Shown: piece by piece, positions 18,448 to 28,016 of the stretch | Layout: each line of letters begins with the position of its first letter | Numbering within the stretch: the stretch's first letter is position 1 | From: Clostridium hydrogeniformans DSM 21757 | GTDB taxonomy: Bacteria; Bacillota; Clostridia; Clostridiales; Clostridiaceae | DNA length: 64,000 nucleotides | Direction of reading: 5' to 3' | NCBI RefSeq assembly: GCF_000686705.1 | Contig: NZ_JMLJ01000014.1 | Location: forward strand, 62,001-126,000 | Notes under the pieces: model-generated | Told to the model about the DNA's origin: nothing | The model's database searches: none | Seen by the model: only the letters and a program-made list of their open reading frames with translations | Translations under genes and position numbers: made by a program

Positions 18448-19467
18448 ATGGAAAATCTATTAGAAGTTAAAAATTTAGAGGTTTCATTTAAAACTTATGC
18501 TGGGGAAGTAAAAGCAGTTAGAGGAATTTCTTTTGATGTGAAAAAAGGGGAATGTGTTGCCATAGTTGGAGAGTCTGGATGTGGTAAAACTGTTACATCT
18601 AAATCTATTATGGGACTTATACAAACACCTCCGGGTATAATAAAAGAAGGTAGTGAAATTTTATATAATGGAAAGGATATTCTAGAGTTTTCAGAGAAGG
18701 AATGGCAAGCTTATAGAGGCGGAGAATGTAGTATGATATTCCAGGATGCCTTAACAGCTTTAAATCCAACTATGAAAATAGGAATGCAAATAGCTGAGAA
18801 TTTAATGATTCATAGAGGAATGAGTAAATCAGAGGCATTAGAAGAAGCAGTAAAAATGCTTACCCTGGTTGGTATACCAAACGCAGATAAAAGAATAAAT
18901 CAATATCCTCATGAATTTTCAGGTGGTATGAGACAAAGAGCCATGATAGCTATAGCTCTTGCTTGTAATCCTAATATGTTAATAGCAGATGAACCTACTA
19001 CAGCATTAGATGTTACAATACAAGCTCAGATAATAGATCTTATAAAAAATCTTCAGGAAAAGTTAGGAACTGCTGTAGTTCTTATAACTCATGACCTTGG
19101 AGTTGTTGCAGATTTATCTGATAGAATAGTTGTTATGTATGCAGGTAAGGTTGTAGAAAGAGGAAATTGTAATGATATATTCTATAGTCCTAAACATCCA
19201 TATACATGGGCATTATTAAGAGCTGTACCAAGATTAGATTTAGGTAATAAAGAGAACCTTGTATCCATTCAAGGAACTCCACCAGACCTTATTGCTCCTC
19301 CTAAAGGATGTGGATTTGCTATGAGATGTACAAAATGTATGAAAATATGTCATGAACAGGAACCGCCTGTTTACGATTTTGAAGGTGAGCACAGTACAGC
19401 ATGTTGGCTTTATCACCCAATGGCTCCAAAGGTGGATTTACCTTATGCAATTGGAGGTGAAGAATAA
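18448..19467 (+). CDS. oppD: Oligopeptide ABC transporter ATPase OppD
   Basis: One of the two ATPases energising peptide import. Walker A GESGCGKTVTS, signature FSGGMRQR, Walker [15 protein letters not shown] and the switch His in LITHDLG are all present. The C-terminal oligopeptide-transporter motif carries four cysteines (KGCGFAMRCTKCMKICHEQEP, then STACWLY), which in OppD/DppD proteins can bind a [4Fe-4S] cluster. An upstream ATG at 18406 is in frame but lies inside oppC; ATG 18448 directly after AGGAGGAGG is the natural start. Its stop overlaps the oppF start as TAATG. Confidence 0.93.
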   Translation: MENLLEVKNLEVSFKTYAGEVKAVRGISFDVKKGECVAIVGESGCGKTVTSKSIMGLIQTPPGIIKEGSEILYNGKDILEFSEKEWQAYRGGECSMIFQDALTALNPTMKIGMQIAENLMIHRGMSKSEALEEAVKMLTLVGIPNADKRINQYPHEFSGGMRQRAMIAIALACNPNMLIADEPTTALDVTIQAQIIDLIKNLQEKLGTAVVLITHDLGVVADLSDRIVVMYAGKVVERGNCNDIFYSPKHPYTWALLRAVPRLDLGNKENLVSIQGTPPDLIAPPKGCGFAMRCTKCMKICHEQEPPVYDFEGEHSTACWLYHPMAPKVDLPYAIGGEE

Positions 19468-20432
19468 TGTCAGATAACAAAAAAATAATAATGGAGGTTT
19501 CTAATTTAAAGAAACACTTTAATGTAGGTAAAAATGCTGTTCTTAAAGCAGTAGATGATGTATCATTTATAATAAGAGAGGGAGAAACTCTTGGTCTTGT
19601 TGGAGAATCAGGATGTGGAAAAACCACATGTGGTAGAACTGCTATAGGAATGTATAACAAAACTGAAGGACAGGTTTTATATAAGGGAAAAGATGTTCAT
19701 AGTTTGAAGGGAAAAGAAAAGAAAGCCTTTTCTAAGGAAGTTCAAATAATATTCCAAGACCCTTATGCCTCCTTAAATCCAAGAATGACTGTTTCTGATA
19801 TAATAGCAGAAGGTATAGATATCCATGGACTCGTAGCAAATTCTAAGGAAAGAATTGAAAAAGTAAATGAACTTTTATCCTTAGTTGGATTAAATAAAGA
19901 GCATGCTAGTAGATTTGTTCATGAATTTTCAGGAGGACAAAGGCAAAGAATAGGTATAGCAAGAGCCTTGGCAGTAGAACCTAATTTTATAATGTGTGAT
20001 GAGCCTATTTCTGCTCTTGACGTGTCTATACAGGCTCAAGTAGTTAATCTTTTAATAAAACTACAAAGAGAAATGGGACTTACCTATCTTTTTATAGCTC
20101 ATGACCTTTCAATGGTTAAGCATATATCTGATAGGGTTGCAGTTATGTATCTTGGAACTATGGCTGAACTTACAACCAGTGGAGAGCTTTATAAAAATCC
20201 GCTTCATCCATATACCCAGGCATTACTTTCAGCTATTCCAATACCTGATCCTAAGATAGAAAGAACAAGGAAGAGGATAATGCTTGAAGGAGATGTACCA
20301 AGCCCAATAAATCCTCCAGAAGGCTGTAGATTTAGAGGAAGATGTAAATATGCAAAGGATATTTGTAAGGAACAAAGGCCAATTCTTAAGGAAGTTGCCC
20401 CAGGACATTTTGTAGCTTGCCACTTATATTAA
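19467..20432 (+). CDS. oppF: Oligopeptide ABC transporter ATPase OppF
   Basis: The second ATPase of the importer, 321 residues. It has Walker [32 protein letters not shown], signature [15 protein letters not shown], Walker [14 protein letters not shown] and LFIAHDLSM. The C-terminal cysteine motif (GCRFRGRCKYAKDICKEQRP, then FVACHLY) matches the OppF family. It overlaps oppD by one base, the arrangement expected for a heterodimeric ATPase made in equal amounts. Confidence 0.93.
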   Translation: MSDNKKIIMEVSNLKKHFNVGKNAVLKAVDDVSFIIREGETLGLVGESGCGKTTCGRTAIGMYNKTEGQVLYKGKDVHSLKGKEKKAFSKEVQIIFQDPYASLNPRMTVSDIIAEGIDIHGLVANSKERIEKVNELLSLVGLNKEHASRFVHEFSGGQRQRIGIARALAVEPNFIMCDEPISALDVSIQAQVVNLLIKLQREMGLTYLFIAHDLSMVKHISDRVAVMYLGTMAELTTSGELYKNPLHPYTQALLSAIPIPDPKIERTRKRIMLEGDVPSPINPPEGCRFRGRCKYAKDICKEQRPILKEVAPGHFVACHLY

Positions 20433-20526
20433 TCATGTAAGGTATATTAAAGGTTTAGATGATTAATATTTAAAAATTAGGAGTAAGTTTATTTAAAGTT
20501 TACTTTAGAACAAAGGAGAGAAAATT

Positions 20527-20877
20527 ATGAATAAGTCCTTATATATTATAAAAGATATAACTAAATCGATTTTAGCAGGAGTAATAATTTCTTTAGCTCT
20601 AATAGTTTTGTCAGGATTAATATCTATGATAATTAAAAAAGGTGATATAAAATCTGTACTTCAAATTATTAAAGGAACTTTATTCATAATAGGGTCCTTA
20701 GGACTTATAGTATCTTCAGGATTTATATTAAAAAAGGAATCAAGGAGACCATTAGATAATAAGGATTCATGGAAAGAACAGTTTAAAGTTCTATCCTTTG
20801 TAAAAGTATTTCTTATAATAGGGGTAATAATCTTATTATTTGGCAATATAATAGATGTAATAATATTCTACTTGTAA
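20527..20877 (+). CDS. Small membrane protein, unknown
   Basis: A 116-residue protein with three clear hydrophobic helices (about 14-36, 48-68 and 92-115), joined by a basic loop KKESRRPLDNKDSWKEQFK that should lie inside the cell. I do not recognise the family. Start ATG follows AAAGGAGAG. It sits 94 bases after oppF without a terminator between and is followed by a strong terminator, so it may be the last gene of the opp transcript. Confidence 0.6.
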   Translation: MNKSLYIIKDITKSILAGVIISLALIVLSGLISMIIKKGDIKSVLQIIKGTLFIIGSLGLIVSSGFILKKESRRPLDNKDSWKEQFKVLSFVKVFLIIGVIILLFGNIIDVIIFYL

Positions 20878-20880
20878 GAT

Positions 20881-20915
20881 ATTAGAGGTTGCTATATGCA
20901 ACCTCTAATTTTTTA
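20881..20915 (+). terminator. Terminator after the small membrane protein
   Basis: A perfect 12-bp stem (20881-20892 / 20898-20909) with a 5-base loop and T-run. Confidence 0.88.
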
Positions 20916-20984
20916 TATAAACTTATGCTAAAAGTTATAGGGTTTTTGATTCAAAACTTATCTTATGCATTACTTAAGATCTAA

Positions 20985-21280
20985 TGTTTTAAAGGATTTA
21001 AGTGCATATATAAGTTAAGATTCATATATATAGTTTTATGTTAAACCTTAAGTTAAACATAGATTAAAGAAAGGATATCATAAAGTGAAATTCATAATTA
21101 TAACTTAAAAAATTAGCTATAAATCCTATGTATGTCTCTAACATAAAACCTTAGTTCCTTACTAAAAATCTTATAGGGTTTTAAGATAAGTCCTTTACTT
21201 ATTCATTAAAAATATACCTTATTTATCTTACTTTAGGAATATGTATAAATTAATTTTAAAACTTAAAACCTTATATTGAT
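20985..21280 (+). repeat. Dispersed intergenic repeat, copy B
   Basis: The 590-base gap before the second oppA holds no ORF I can support. It contains AAAGGATTTAAG-type sequence near 20991, matching 63052-63085 closely, and a second part, 21201-21280, that matches copies A and C. The 21243-21280 core matches 938-975 at 34 of 38 positions. Confidence 0.55.
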
Positions 21281-21506
21281 TTATAATTTACTTAAATTCT
21301 TAAGTAAAGTAAATTACTATTAATACAATATGCATGGTGGGTGATTTTTATACTGTTAAGATTTACGTGTAAAAATTACTATGTATATACAGTTATTTTG
21401 TTTTTCTATAGGATAATATGTAGTTATTTGTATTTTCTATTATGATATAAGTATGAGTTCATGGTAAAATTGAAAGAAAAATATATATGCTTAAGGGGGC
21501 TAAACC

Positions 21507-23075
21507 ATGAAAGGTAAAAAACTCCTATCTTTATTACTAGCAGCATCTTTGGTGACCTTAGTTGCTTGTGGAGGTAAAGATAAGGTAGAAAAAAGTGGTT
21601 CAAAAATTAAAGAAGGAGGAACTATAGTATTTGCAGCAGGTGGGGATCCAAGAGTTCTTAATCCTATGTATGGTAATGATAGAGTTACTATGACTATAAA
21701 TAATGCATTATATTCTCCTTTATTTATTAAAGAAGATGGAAAATTTAAGTATTATTTAGGGGAGAATCTTGACATATCTAAAGACTTTTTAACATATACA
21801 CTAAAGCTTAAAAAAGACTTAAAATGGCATGATGGAAAACCTATAACTTCAGATGATATAGTATTTACCCTAGATAAAATAATGGATAAGAGTCAGAACT
21901 CCCTTTTAAGAGGAAGTTTTGTAATAGATGGAACACCAGTAGAATATAAAAAAGTTGATGATTTAACTGTGGAATTTAAGCTTCCAAAGGTTTCAATGTC
22001 CTTTGATAGCTCTTTAGCAGGATTTTCACCTATTCCAAAACACATATTTGAGGGAGAAACTGATATAGCAAAGAGTAAGAAAAATGAATCTCCAATAGGT
22101 AGTGGTCCTTATAAATTTGAAGGAGCTAAGAAGGGAGAAAGCGTTACCTTAGCTAAAAATACTGATTATTTTGATGAAAAGCCACATATAGATAAGGTGG
22201 TTTACAGAGTACTTGCTGATGCTAACTCTTCAAATTCAGCATTATTAAATGGAGAGATTTCAGCTAAGTATCTAGAGCCAAAAGATGTAGATAAATTTAA
22301 AGAGAAGACAAATGTGGTAACCTTTAATGAAGGTATGGTTAATAATCTTATAATGAACTTTAATAATGATTTATTAAAGAAAAAAGAAGTAAGACAAGCT
22401 ATAGCTTATGCCTTAGATAAAAATGAAATAATAAAGGGTGGATATTTATCTACTGAATTTGCAGAACCAGCATATTCAGCTATTGCACCAACTACTCAAT
22501 ATTATAGTAGCGATGTAGAAAAATATGATTTCAATTTAGACAAGGCTAAGGAGCTTATGAATAAAGCTGGAGTTAAGGAAGGAAAGTTAAAACTTGCCTT
22601 TATAAATGGAAAGAAGGATCAAGAAGCAGAAGCTTTAATAATGCAGCAGAAGCTTAAGGAAATAGGATTAGAAATAGAGTTTGTTCCTATGGAAAGAAAC
22701 GCTTTCTATAAGCTTTTTGATAACCCTAAGGAGAATAAAACCTTTGATTTAGGATTTAATGGATATGTAATGGGGAATGATTCTAATGCTTATAAGTCTA
22801 TCTTTAAGTCAGAGGATTCTAATAATATGTCAAACTATGTAAACAAGGAATTAGATGAGCTTTGGGAAAAGGCCAATGTGGAAACAGATGAAGTTAAGAG
22901 AGAGGCCTTATATAAAGATATTCAAAAGATAGTATCAGATGAGTTACCTATATATCCAATAGCTTATCCTAAGTCAGTAGTAGCTATAGATAAGAAAATA
23001 GGTGGAATAGAAGAGGCAAAACCTGCACCAATATTTATGTTTAGAGATTTATCAAAACTTTATTTCACAGAGTAA
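21507..23075 (+). CDS. Peptide ABC transporter binding lipoprotein (second system)
   Basis: A 522-residue SBP family 5 receptor with signal peptide and lipobox LVAC (Cys21). Typical segments are DPRVLNPMYGNDRVT near residue 50 and LKKDLKWHDGKPITSDDIVF near 108. It diverges strongly from the OppA at 14.8 kb and is nearer to the AppA/DppA style, so it likely takes different peptides or another ligand such as a metallophore. It heads a second full importer and is separated from its permeases by a hairpin. Confidence 0.88.
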   Translation: MKGKKLLSLLLAASLVTLVACGGKDKVEKSGSKIKEGGTIVFAAGGDPRVLNPMYGNDRVTMTINNALYSPLFIKEDGKFKYYLGENLDISKDFLTYTLKLKKDLKWHDGKPITSDDIVFTLDKIMDKSQNSLLRGSFVIDGTPVEYKKVDDLTVEFKLPKVSMSFDSSLAGFSPIPKHIFEGETDIAKSKKNESPIGSGPYKFEGAKKGESVTLAKNTDYFDEKPHIDKVVYRVLADANSSNSALLNGEISAKYLEPKDVDKFKEKTNVVTFNEGMVNNLIMNFNNDLLKKKEVRQAIAYALDKNEIIKGGYLSTEFAEPAYSAIAPTTQYYSSDVEKYDFNLDKAKELMNKAGVKEGKLKLAFINGKKDQEAEALIMQQKLKEIGLEIEFVPMERNAFYKLFDNPKENKTFDLGFNGYVMGNDSNAYKSIFKSEDSNNMSNYVNKELDELWEKANVETDEVKREALYKDIQKIVSDELPIYPIAYPKSVVAIDKKIGGIEEAKPAPIFMFRDLSKLYFTE

Positions 23076-23078
23076 AAT

Positions 23079-23114
23079 AAAGGAAGGAGCTTCTTTTAAG
23101 AGGCTCCTTCCTTT
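23079..23114 (+). terminator. Intercistronic hairpin after the second binding protein
   Basis: A 12-bp GC-containing stem (23079-23090 / 23103-23114) is placed just as in the first opp operon, between receptor gene and first permease. It is followed by TTAAATT rather than a long U-run, so partial termination or mRNA stabilisation is likely. Confidence 0.7.
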
Positions 23115-23139
23115 TAAATTATTATAAGGAGTAAATTAT

Positions 23140-24087
23140 ATGGGAAAGTATATTTTTAAAAGAATAGTTCAAACCATACCTATGCTTATAATTATATCCA
23201 TAATATCTTTTGCCATAATAAAAATGGCACCAGGAGATCCAGTAAGATCATATGTAACTCCTGACATGAAAGCTGAGGATATAGAAAGGGTAAGAGAAAA
23301 CCTTGGACTTAATAAACCGGTACATATACAGTATCTATCATGGCTTAAGAAAACAGTAAAAGGGGATTTTGGATATTCTCTTATAAACTATAGACCGGTA
23401 GCAAAGGAAATAAGTGAAAGAGTACCTGCTACATTACTTTTAATGGGAGCCTCACTATTTCTTGCCTTAATTCTTGGAATTACTTTTGGACTTATAAGTG
23501 CATTTTATCATAATAAGATAATTGATAAGGTAATATCTATAATAACATATATAGGAATATCCATACCTTCATTTTGGTTTGCAATGGTACTTATAGTAGT
23601 ATTTTCAGTGAAACTAAATTTACTTCCAAGTGTTGGTATGCATAGTGTAGGAGAAGATTCTTTCTTAGATGTGTTAAAACATACTATAATGCCAACCTTG
23701 GTATTAAGTTTCTATAATACCTCTGTTATATCAAGATATCTTAGAAGTAGTACCATAAAAGAAATGAAAGAGGATTATGTAAGAACAGCTAAAGGAAAAG
23801 GTCTTTCTTCAAGAGTAATATTTTTAAAACATATTTTAAGAAATTCAATGTTACCTATAATAACTATATTAGGAATGTCTCTTCCAGATTTAGTTACTGG
23901 CGCCTTTATTACAGAAACCATTTTTGGATGGCCTGGTATGGGAAGGCTTGGTATACAAGCTATTTTCAGCTTTGATTATCCTATAATAATGGCAATAACT
24001 ATGATTTCTTCACTACTTCTTATAGTAGGTAACTTAATATCAGATATTTTATATGGAATAGTAGATCCTAGAATTAAGGTGGTGTAA
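23140..24087 (+). CDS. Peptide ABC permease, DppB/OppB type
   Basis: A 315-residue permease with about six helices. It starts KYIFKRIVQTIPMLIIISII and has KMAPGDPVRSYV, the coupling loop YVRTAKGKGLSSRVIFLKHI, and the ending DILYGIVDPRIKVV, all family hallmarks. It is paired with the following DppC-type gene two bases downstream. Confidence 0.92.
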   Translation: MGKYIFKRIVQTIPMLIIISIISFAIIKMAPGDPVRSYVTPDMKAEDIERVRENLGLNKPVHIQYLSWLKKTVKGDFGYSLINYRPVAKEISERVPATLLLMGASLFLALILGITFGLISAFYHNKIIDKVISIITYIGISIPSFWFAMVLIVVFSVKLNLLPSVGMHSVGEDSFLDVLKHTIMPTLVLSFYNTSVISRYLRSSTIKEMKEDYVRTAKGKGLSSRVIFLKHILRNSMLPIITILGMSLPDLVTGAFITETIFGWPGMGRLGIQAIFSFDYPIIMAITMISSLLLIVGNLISDILYGIVDPRIKVV

Positions 24088-24089
24088 TA

Positions 24090-24911
24090 ATGGGAAGTAA
24101 AGTATTTAAAGCATTAAAAAAGGACAAACTTTCAATGATGAGCTTAGGTATAATTATAGTGCTTTGTGTAATGAGTTTATTTGCATTTTTATCTCCCTAT
24201 GATCCTAATTCTATAGACATAGGTAATAAGCTTCAACCTCCAAGCTTAAAGCATATTTTTGGTACAGATGATATGGGACGTGATTACTTTACAAGAGCTT
24301 TATATGGAGGAAGAGTTTCCCTTATGGTTGGATTTTCTTCAATGATAATTTCTAGTGTTCTTGGAACTTTAATTGGAGCTATTAGTGGATATGTAGGAGG
24401 AGTAGTTGATAGCTTATTTATGAGAACCATAGATGTTCTTATGAGTATACCTAGCTTCTTTTTAATCCTTACATTAAATGTATATTTAAAACCAGGTATA
24501 AGTACCATAATTGTAATAATCGCCATATTTAGTTGGATGGGGATAGCACGTATTATAAGGGGGGAAACCTTATCTATAAAGGAAAGGGAATATGTAACCT
24601 GTGCCATAGCCCAGGGGATAAAACCTAAAAACATTATTATAAGACATATAATACCTAATGTACTTCCAAGTGTAATTGTTGCATCTAGTATAAATGTAGC
24701 AGGAGCTATACTTATGGAATCATCATTAAGTTTTTTAGGTTTAGGAATACAAGCCCCTAGCGCATCTTGGGGAAGTATGCTTCAAAATGCTCAAGGATAT
24801 ATGATGGACATACCTTCCTTAGCTATATTTCCGGGACTCTTAATTTTACTTACAGTTTTAAGTTTTAATATTTTAGGAGATATGCTTAGGGATGTATTAC
24901 AAGGAAAATAA
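24090..24911 (+). CDS. Peptide ABC permease, DppC/OppC type
   Basis: A 273-residue permease. FGTDDMGRDYFTRALYGGR is the OppC hallmark, followed by YVTCAIAQGIKPKNIIIRHI as coupling loop and NILGDMLRDVLQGK at the end. It is shorter at the N-terminus than the OppC at 17.5 kb. Its ribosome site lies inside the end of the DppB-type gene, so the two are coupled. Confidence 0.92.
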   Translation: MGSKVFKALKKDKLSMMSLGIIIVLCVMSLFAFLSPYDPNSIDIGNKLQPPSLKHIFGTDDMGRDYFTRALYGGRVSLMVGFSSMIISSVLGTLIGAISGYVGGVVDSLFMRTIDVLMSIPSFFLILTLNVYLKPGISTIIVIIAIFSWMGIARIIRGETLSIKEREYVTCAIAQGIKPKNIIIRHIIPNVLPSVIVASSINVAGAILMESSLSFLGLGIQAPSASWGSMLQNAQGYMMDIPSLAIFPGLLILLTVLSFNILGDMLRDVLQGK

Positions 24912-25173
24912 GTAATATAGAAGTTTGTATATTTTTATTTAGGAATATAATTTACTTAGAATAAAAACATATTTAGTAAAGCAGATATGTATAAAACATA
25001 TGGTTAAAGGGTTAGTATTTTTTTAAATGAAATTTAATTTAGTAAATAACTTATTTAAGATAAATTGAAAATGAACTATTTTTTATACTTTAATTAATGA
25101 TGATAGAGATAGTAAAATTGTAAAGTCATAGGATAAATTGAACTAACGTTATAATGAAAAGGTAGGAAGTTTT

Positions 25174-26154
25174 ATGAAAAAAACACTTGTAGAATTTAAG
25201 AATTTAAAAACTTATTTCTATACAGAAGAAGGGGTTGTAAAAGCTGTAGATGATGTAAGTTTTAAGATAAACCAAGGAGAAACTATTGGAATAGTAGGGG
25301 AATCAGGATGTGGTAAGTCCGTAACAGCTATGTCTCTTATGAGACTTATTCCAAATCCACCTGGAAAAATAGTAGGTGGAGATATAATATTTGAAAATGA
25401 AAGCCTTCTTTCTTTAAGTGAAGAAAAAATGAGAGAAATAAGAGGAAATAAAATATCTGTTATATTTCAGGAGCCTATGACATCATTAAATCCAGTTTAT
25501 ACTGTTGGATATCAGATAAGTGAAGCTATAATACTTCATCAAAAGTTATCTAAGGCAGAGGCAAGAAATAAGGCTATAGAAATGATAAAGTTGGTTGGAA
25601 TACCTAGATCAGAAGAGATTGTAGATGCCTATCCTCATGAATTATCCGGGGGAATGAGACAAAGGATAATGATTGCTATGGCTCTTTCTTGCAATCCTAA
25701 ACTTTTAGTTGCAGATGAGCCTACTACAGCATTAGATGTAACTATACAAGCACAAATATTAGATCTTATGAGAAGTTTAAAGGAAGAGTTTAATACATCC
25801 ATAATGCTTATAACTCATGATCTTGGGGTAGTAGCAGAAATGTGTGATCATGTTGTTGTTATGTATGCTGGTAAAATAGTTGAGGAAGGAGAGGTTAAAG
25901 AACTTTTTAAAAATCCTCTTCACCCTTACACTAAAGGACTTTTAAATTCTAAGCCTTCACTAACTGGTAAAAATAATAATAAACTATACTCTATACCAGG
26001 ACAGGTTCCAAATCCAGTTAACATGCCAAATCACTGTTATTTTTATGATAGGTGTGAATATGCTAGTGAGGAATGTAAAAAAGGAATACCTAACCTTAAA
26101 AATATTAAAGAAGATCATAGGGTGGCTTGTATCCTTTATAAGGAGGAACAATAA
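25174..26154 (+). CDS. Peptide ABC transporter ATPase, DppD/OppD type
   Basis: A 326-residue ATPase with Walker [12 protein letters not shown], signature LSGGMRQR, Walker [14 protein letters not shown] and LITHDLGVV. The C-terminal Cys motif ([18 protein letters not shown], then VACILY) is present. A 262-base gap separates it from the permeases, so the two ATPase genes may have their own promoter; the gap contains no ORF. It overlaps the next gene by one base (TAATG). Confidence 0.92.
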   Translation: MKKTLVEFKNLKTYFYTEEGVVKAVDDVSFKINQGETIGIVGESGCGKSVTAMSLMRLIPNPPGKIVGGDIIFENESLLSLSEEKMREIRGNKISVIFQEPMTSLNPVYTVGYQISEAIILHQKLSKAEARNKAIEMIKLVGIPRSEEIVDAYPHELSGGMRQRIMIAMALSCNPKLLVADEPTTALDVTIQAQILDLMRSLKEEFNTSIMLITHDLGVVAEMCDHVVVMYAGKIVEEGEVKELFKNPLHPYTKGLLNSKPSLTGKNNNKLYSIPGQVPNPVNMPNHCYFYDRCEYASEECKKGIPNLKNIKEDHRVACILYKEEQ

Positions 26155-27119
26155 TGGCAGAAGAATTATTAAAGGTTGAGAATTTAAAAAAGTATTTTCC
26201 TATAAAGTCTGGACTACTTCAAAAAACCACAGGAAATGTAAAGGCAGTAGATGATATATCCTTTATAATAAATAAAGGGGAGACCTTTGGACTGGTTGGA
26301 GAATCAGGATGTGGTAAGTCAACTACAGGAAGAACCATTCTAAGACTTCATGAAAAAACAGAAGGAAATGTAGAGTTTAAAGGAATAAAAATTCATGATC
26401 TTAAAAGGGAAGAACTAAGAAAATTAAGACCGAAGATGCAGATGATTTTCCAAGATCCTTATAGTTCCCTTAATCCGAGAATGACTGTTGGGCAAATTAT
26501 TGGAGAAGCATTAATAGAACATAAACTTGTCTCTAAATTAGATGCAAAAGATAAGGTTTTAGAGGTTATGGATCTTTGTGGACTTGCACCCTATCATATA
26601 AAAAGATATCCTCATGAATTTTCAGGAGGACAAAGACAGAGAATAGGCATTGCAAGGGCTTTAGCATTAAATCCAGAGTTTATAGTTGCAGATGAGCCAG
26701 TTTCAGCTCTAGATGTATCTATACAATCTCAAATAATAAATCTTTTAATAGAATCTCAAGAGAAGTATGAATTATCTTATTTATTTATCTCTCATGATTT
26801 GAGTGTTGTAAAGCATATATGCCATAAGGTAGGAGTTATGTATCTTGGATCCTTAATAGAGTTTGCGGATAAGGATGGCTTGTATAAAAATCCACTTCAT
26901 CCTTATACTAAGGCATTGCTTTCAGCAGTACCTATACCAGACCCAACAATAAAAAGAGAGAGGATAATATTAAAAGGTGATATTCCATCTCCTGCAAATC
27001 CACCTAAGGGATGTAAATTCCATACTAGGTGTCCTTATGCAAAACCTATATGTAGGGAAGCAGTACCAATCTATAAAAAAGTAGATAGTAATCATTATGT
27101 GGCTTGCCATCTTTATTAA
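26154..27119 (+). CDS. Peptide ABC transporter ATPase, DppF/OppF type
   Basis: A 321-residue partner ATPase with [59 protein letters not shown] and LFISHDLSV. The C-terminal motif [20 protein letters not shown] then VACHLY is typical of the family. It ends the second peptide import locus and runs straight into a bidirectional terminator shared with the convergent rhodanese gene. Confidence 0.92.
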   Translation: MAEELLKVENLKKYFPIKSGLLQKTTGNVKAVDDISFIINKGETFGLVGESGCGKSTTGRTILRLHEKTEGNVEFKGIKIHDLKREELRKLRPKMQMIFQDPYSSLNPRMTVGQIIGEALIEHKLVSKLDAKDKVLEVMDLCGLAPYHIKRYPHEFSGGQRQRIGIARALALNPEFIVADEPVSALDVSIQSQIINLLIESQEKYELSYLFISHDLSVVKHICHKVGVMYLGSLIEFADKDGLYKNPLHPYTKALLSAVPIPDPTIKRERIILKGDIPSPANPPKGCKFHTRCPYAKPICREAVPIYKKVDSNHYVACHLY

Positions 27120-27164
27120 AATAAGCTATGGAGCAAAGTGTTTATTTTGCTCCATAGCTTATTT
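27119..27164. terminator. Bidirectional terminator between dppF-type gene and rhodanese
   Basis: A perfect 19-bp stem (27119-27137 / 27146-27164) spans the stop of the ATPase gene and encodes the last codons of the convergent rhodanese. AT-rich ends give a U-tract in both directions. Confidence 0.88.
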
Positions 27165-27501
27165 CATGTTTCCAATCCTTTAAGCCTTTAGATATATGAT
27201 AGATATTAGAAAATCCATTAGAAGATAGGATATTCACTGCAATAAGACTACGACTCCCAGAAGCACAATGAACAATTATAGGCATATCTTTGAAGCTATA
27301 AAGGGAATCTAAGTTATTCATAAGAGATCTTACTTCAATATTTAAGGCATTTGGTATATGGCCATGAATATACTCATCTTTAGTTCTAACATCTAGTATA
27401 ATAGCCTTTTGGTTAGTTTTTAATAGGTCAAATGCTTCTTCACCTGTTACATTTTTTACATTTTTGTTTTTAAGATTATTTATTAAATTATAAGGTATCA
27501 T
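27142..27501 (-). CDS. Single-domain rhodanese
   Basis: A 119-residue rhodanese-like sulfurtransferase domain. It has the typical start (VTGEEAFDLL), the CH2A-like segment AIILDVRTKDEYIHGHIPNA, and the active-site loop VHCASGSRS with catalytic Cys near residue 80. A single cytoplasmic domain like this can move sulfane sulfur to acceptors, but the partner is unknown. Start ATG follows AGGAGG on the minus strand. It is a one-gene unit ending in the shared terminator. Confidence 0.9.
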   Translation of the reverse strand: MIPYNLINNLKNKNVKNVTGEEAFDLLKTNQKAIILDVRTKDEYIHGHIPNALNIEVRSLMNNLDSLYSFKDMPIIVHCASGSRSLIAVNILSSNGFSNIYHISKGLKDWKHEISYGAK

Positions 27502-27778
27502 TTAAGATATCCTCCTTAAAAGTATAATATATAATATGTGTAATTATAAGTTATGTATACTAAATATATAGGATTTTACATTTTACATGGAAATCTTTAA
27601 TTATAATAGAAGATATTAAAATCGTAGGAATATATGAATAAAAAAGGATTTAATAGAAATCCATATTTATAATCTATTGAATAAAATAAATTATATGGTG
27701 AAACGTGTATTAAATTTTAACTTAATATTAGAAGCTTAAATTGAAAATATAATATAAAGATAACATTAAAGGAGGGTT

Positions 27779-27901
27779 ATGAAAATGGATAAGTATTTTA
27801 CAGCATATACATATATAGCACATAAGGATAAAGTGTTATTGCATTTACATAAAAGGCATAAAATAATTCTACCTGTAGGGGACATATTAAAAATCATGTA
27901 A
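27779..27901 (+). pseudogene. NUDIX hydrolase N-terminal fragment, 40 residues
   Basis: A short ORF with a strong ribosome site (AAAGGAGGG) encodes FTAYTYIAHKDKVLLHLHKR followed by IILPVGD. This resembles the N-terminal strands of NUDIX hydrolases, where the pattern leads into W-P-x-G-G-H. Here the reading stops just where the GGH and NUDIX box should begin, and a terminator follows at once. It is therefore probably a remnant, though expression of the peptide cannot be ruled out. Confidence 0.5.
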
Positions 27902-27945
27902 AAAGACACTATTTATAAATTTAAAATAAATAGTGTCTTTCTTAT
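27902..27945. terminator. Terminator after the NUDIX fragment
   Basis: A perfect 14-bp stem (27902-27915 / 27927-27940) with flanking A/T runs. It could serve both the fragment (+) and nrdJ (-). Confidence 0.8.
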
Positions 27946-28016
27946 TTAATTGATAATTAATGAGTAAAGCTTAAATTTATAATTATAATTATCTAAATAT
28001 TATCCTAAGATAAATT

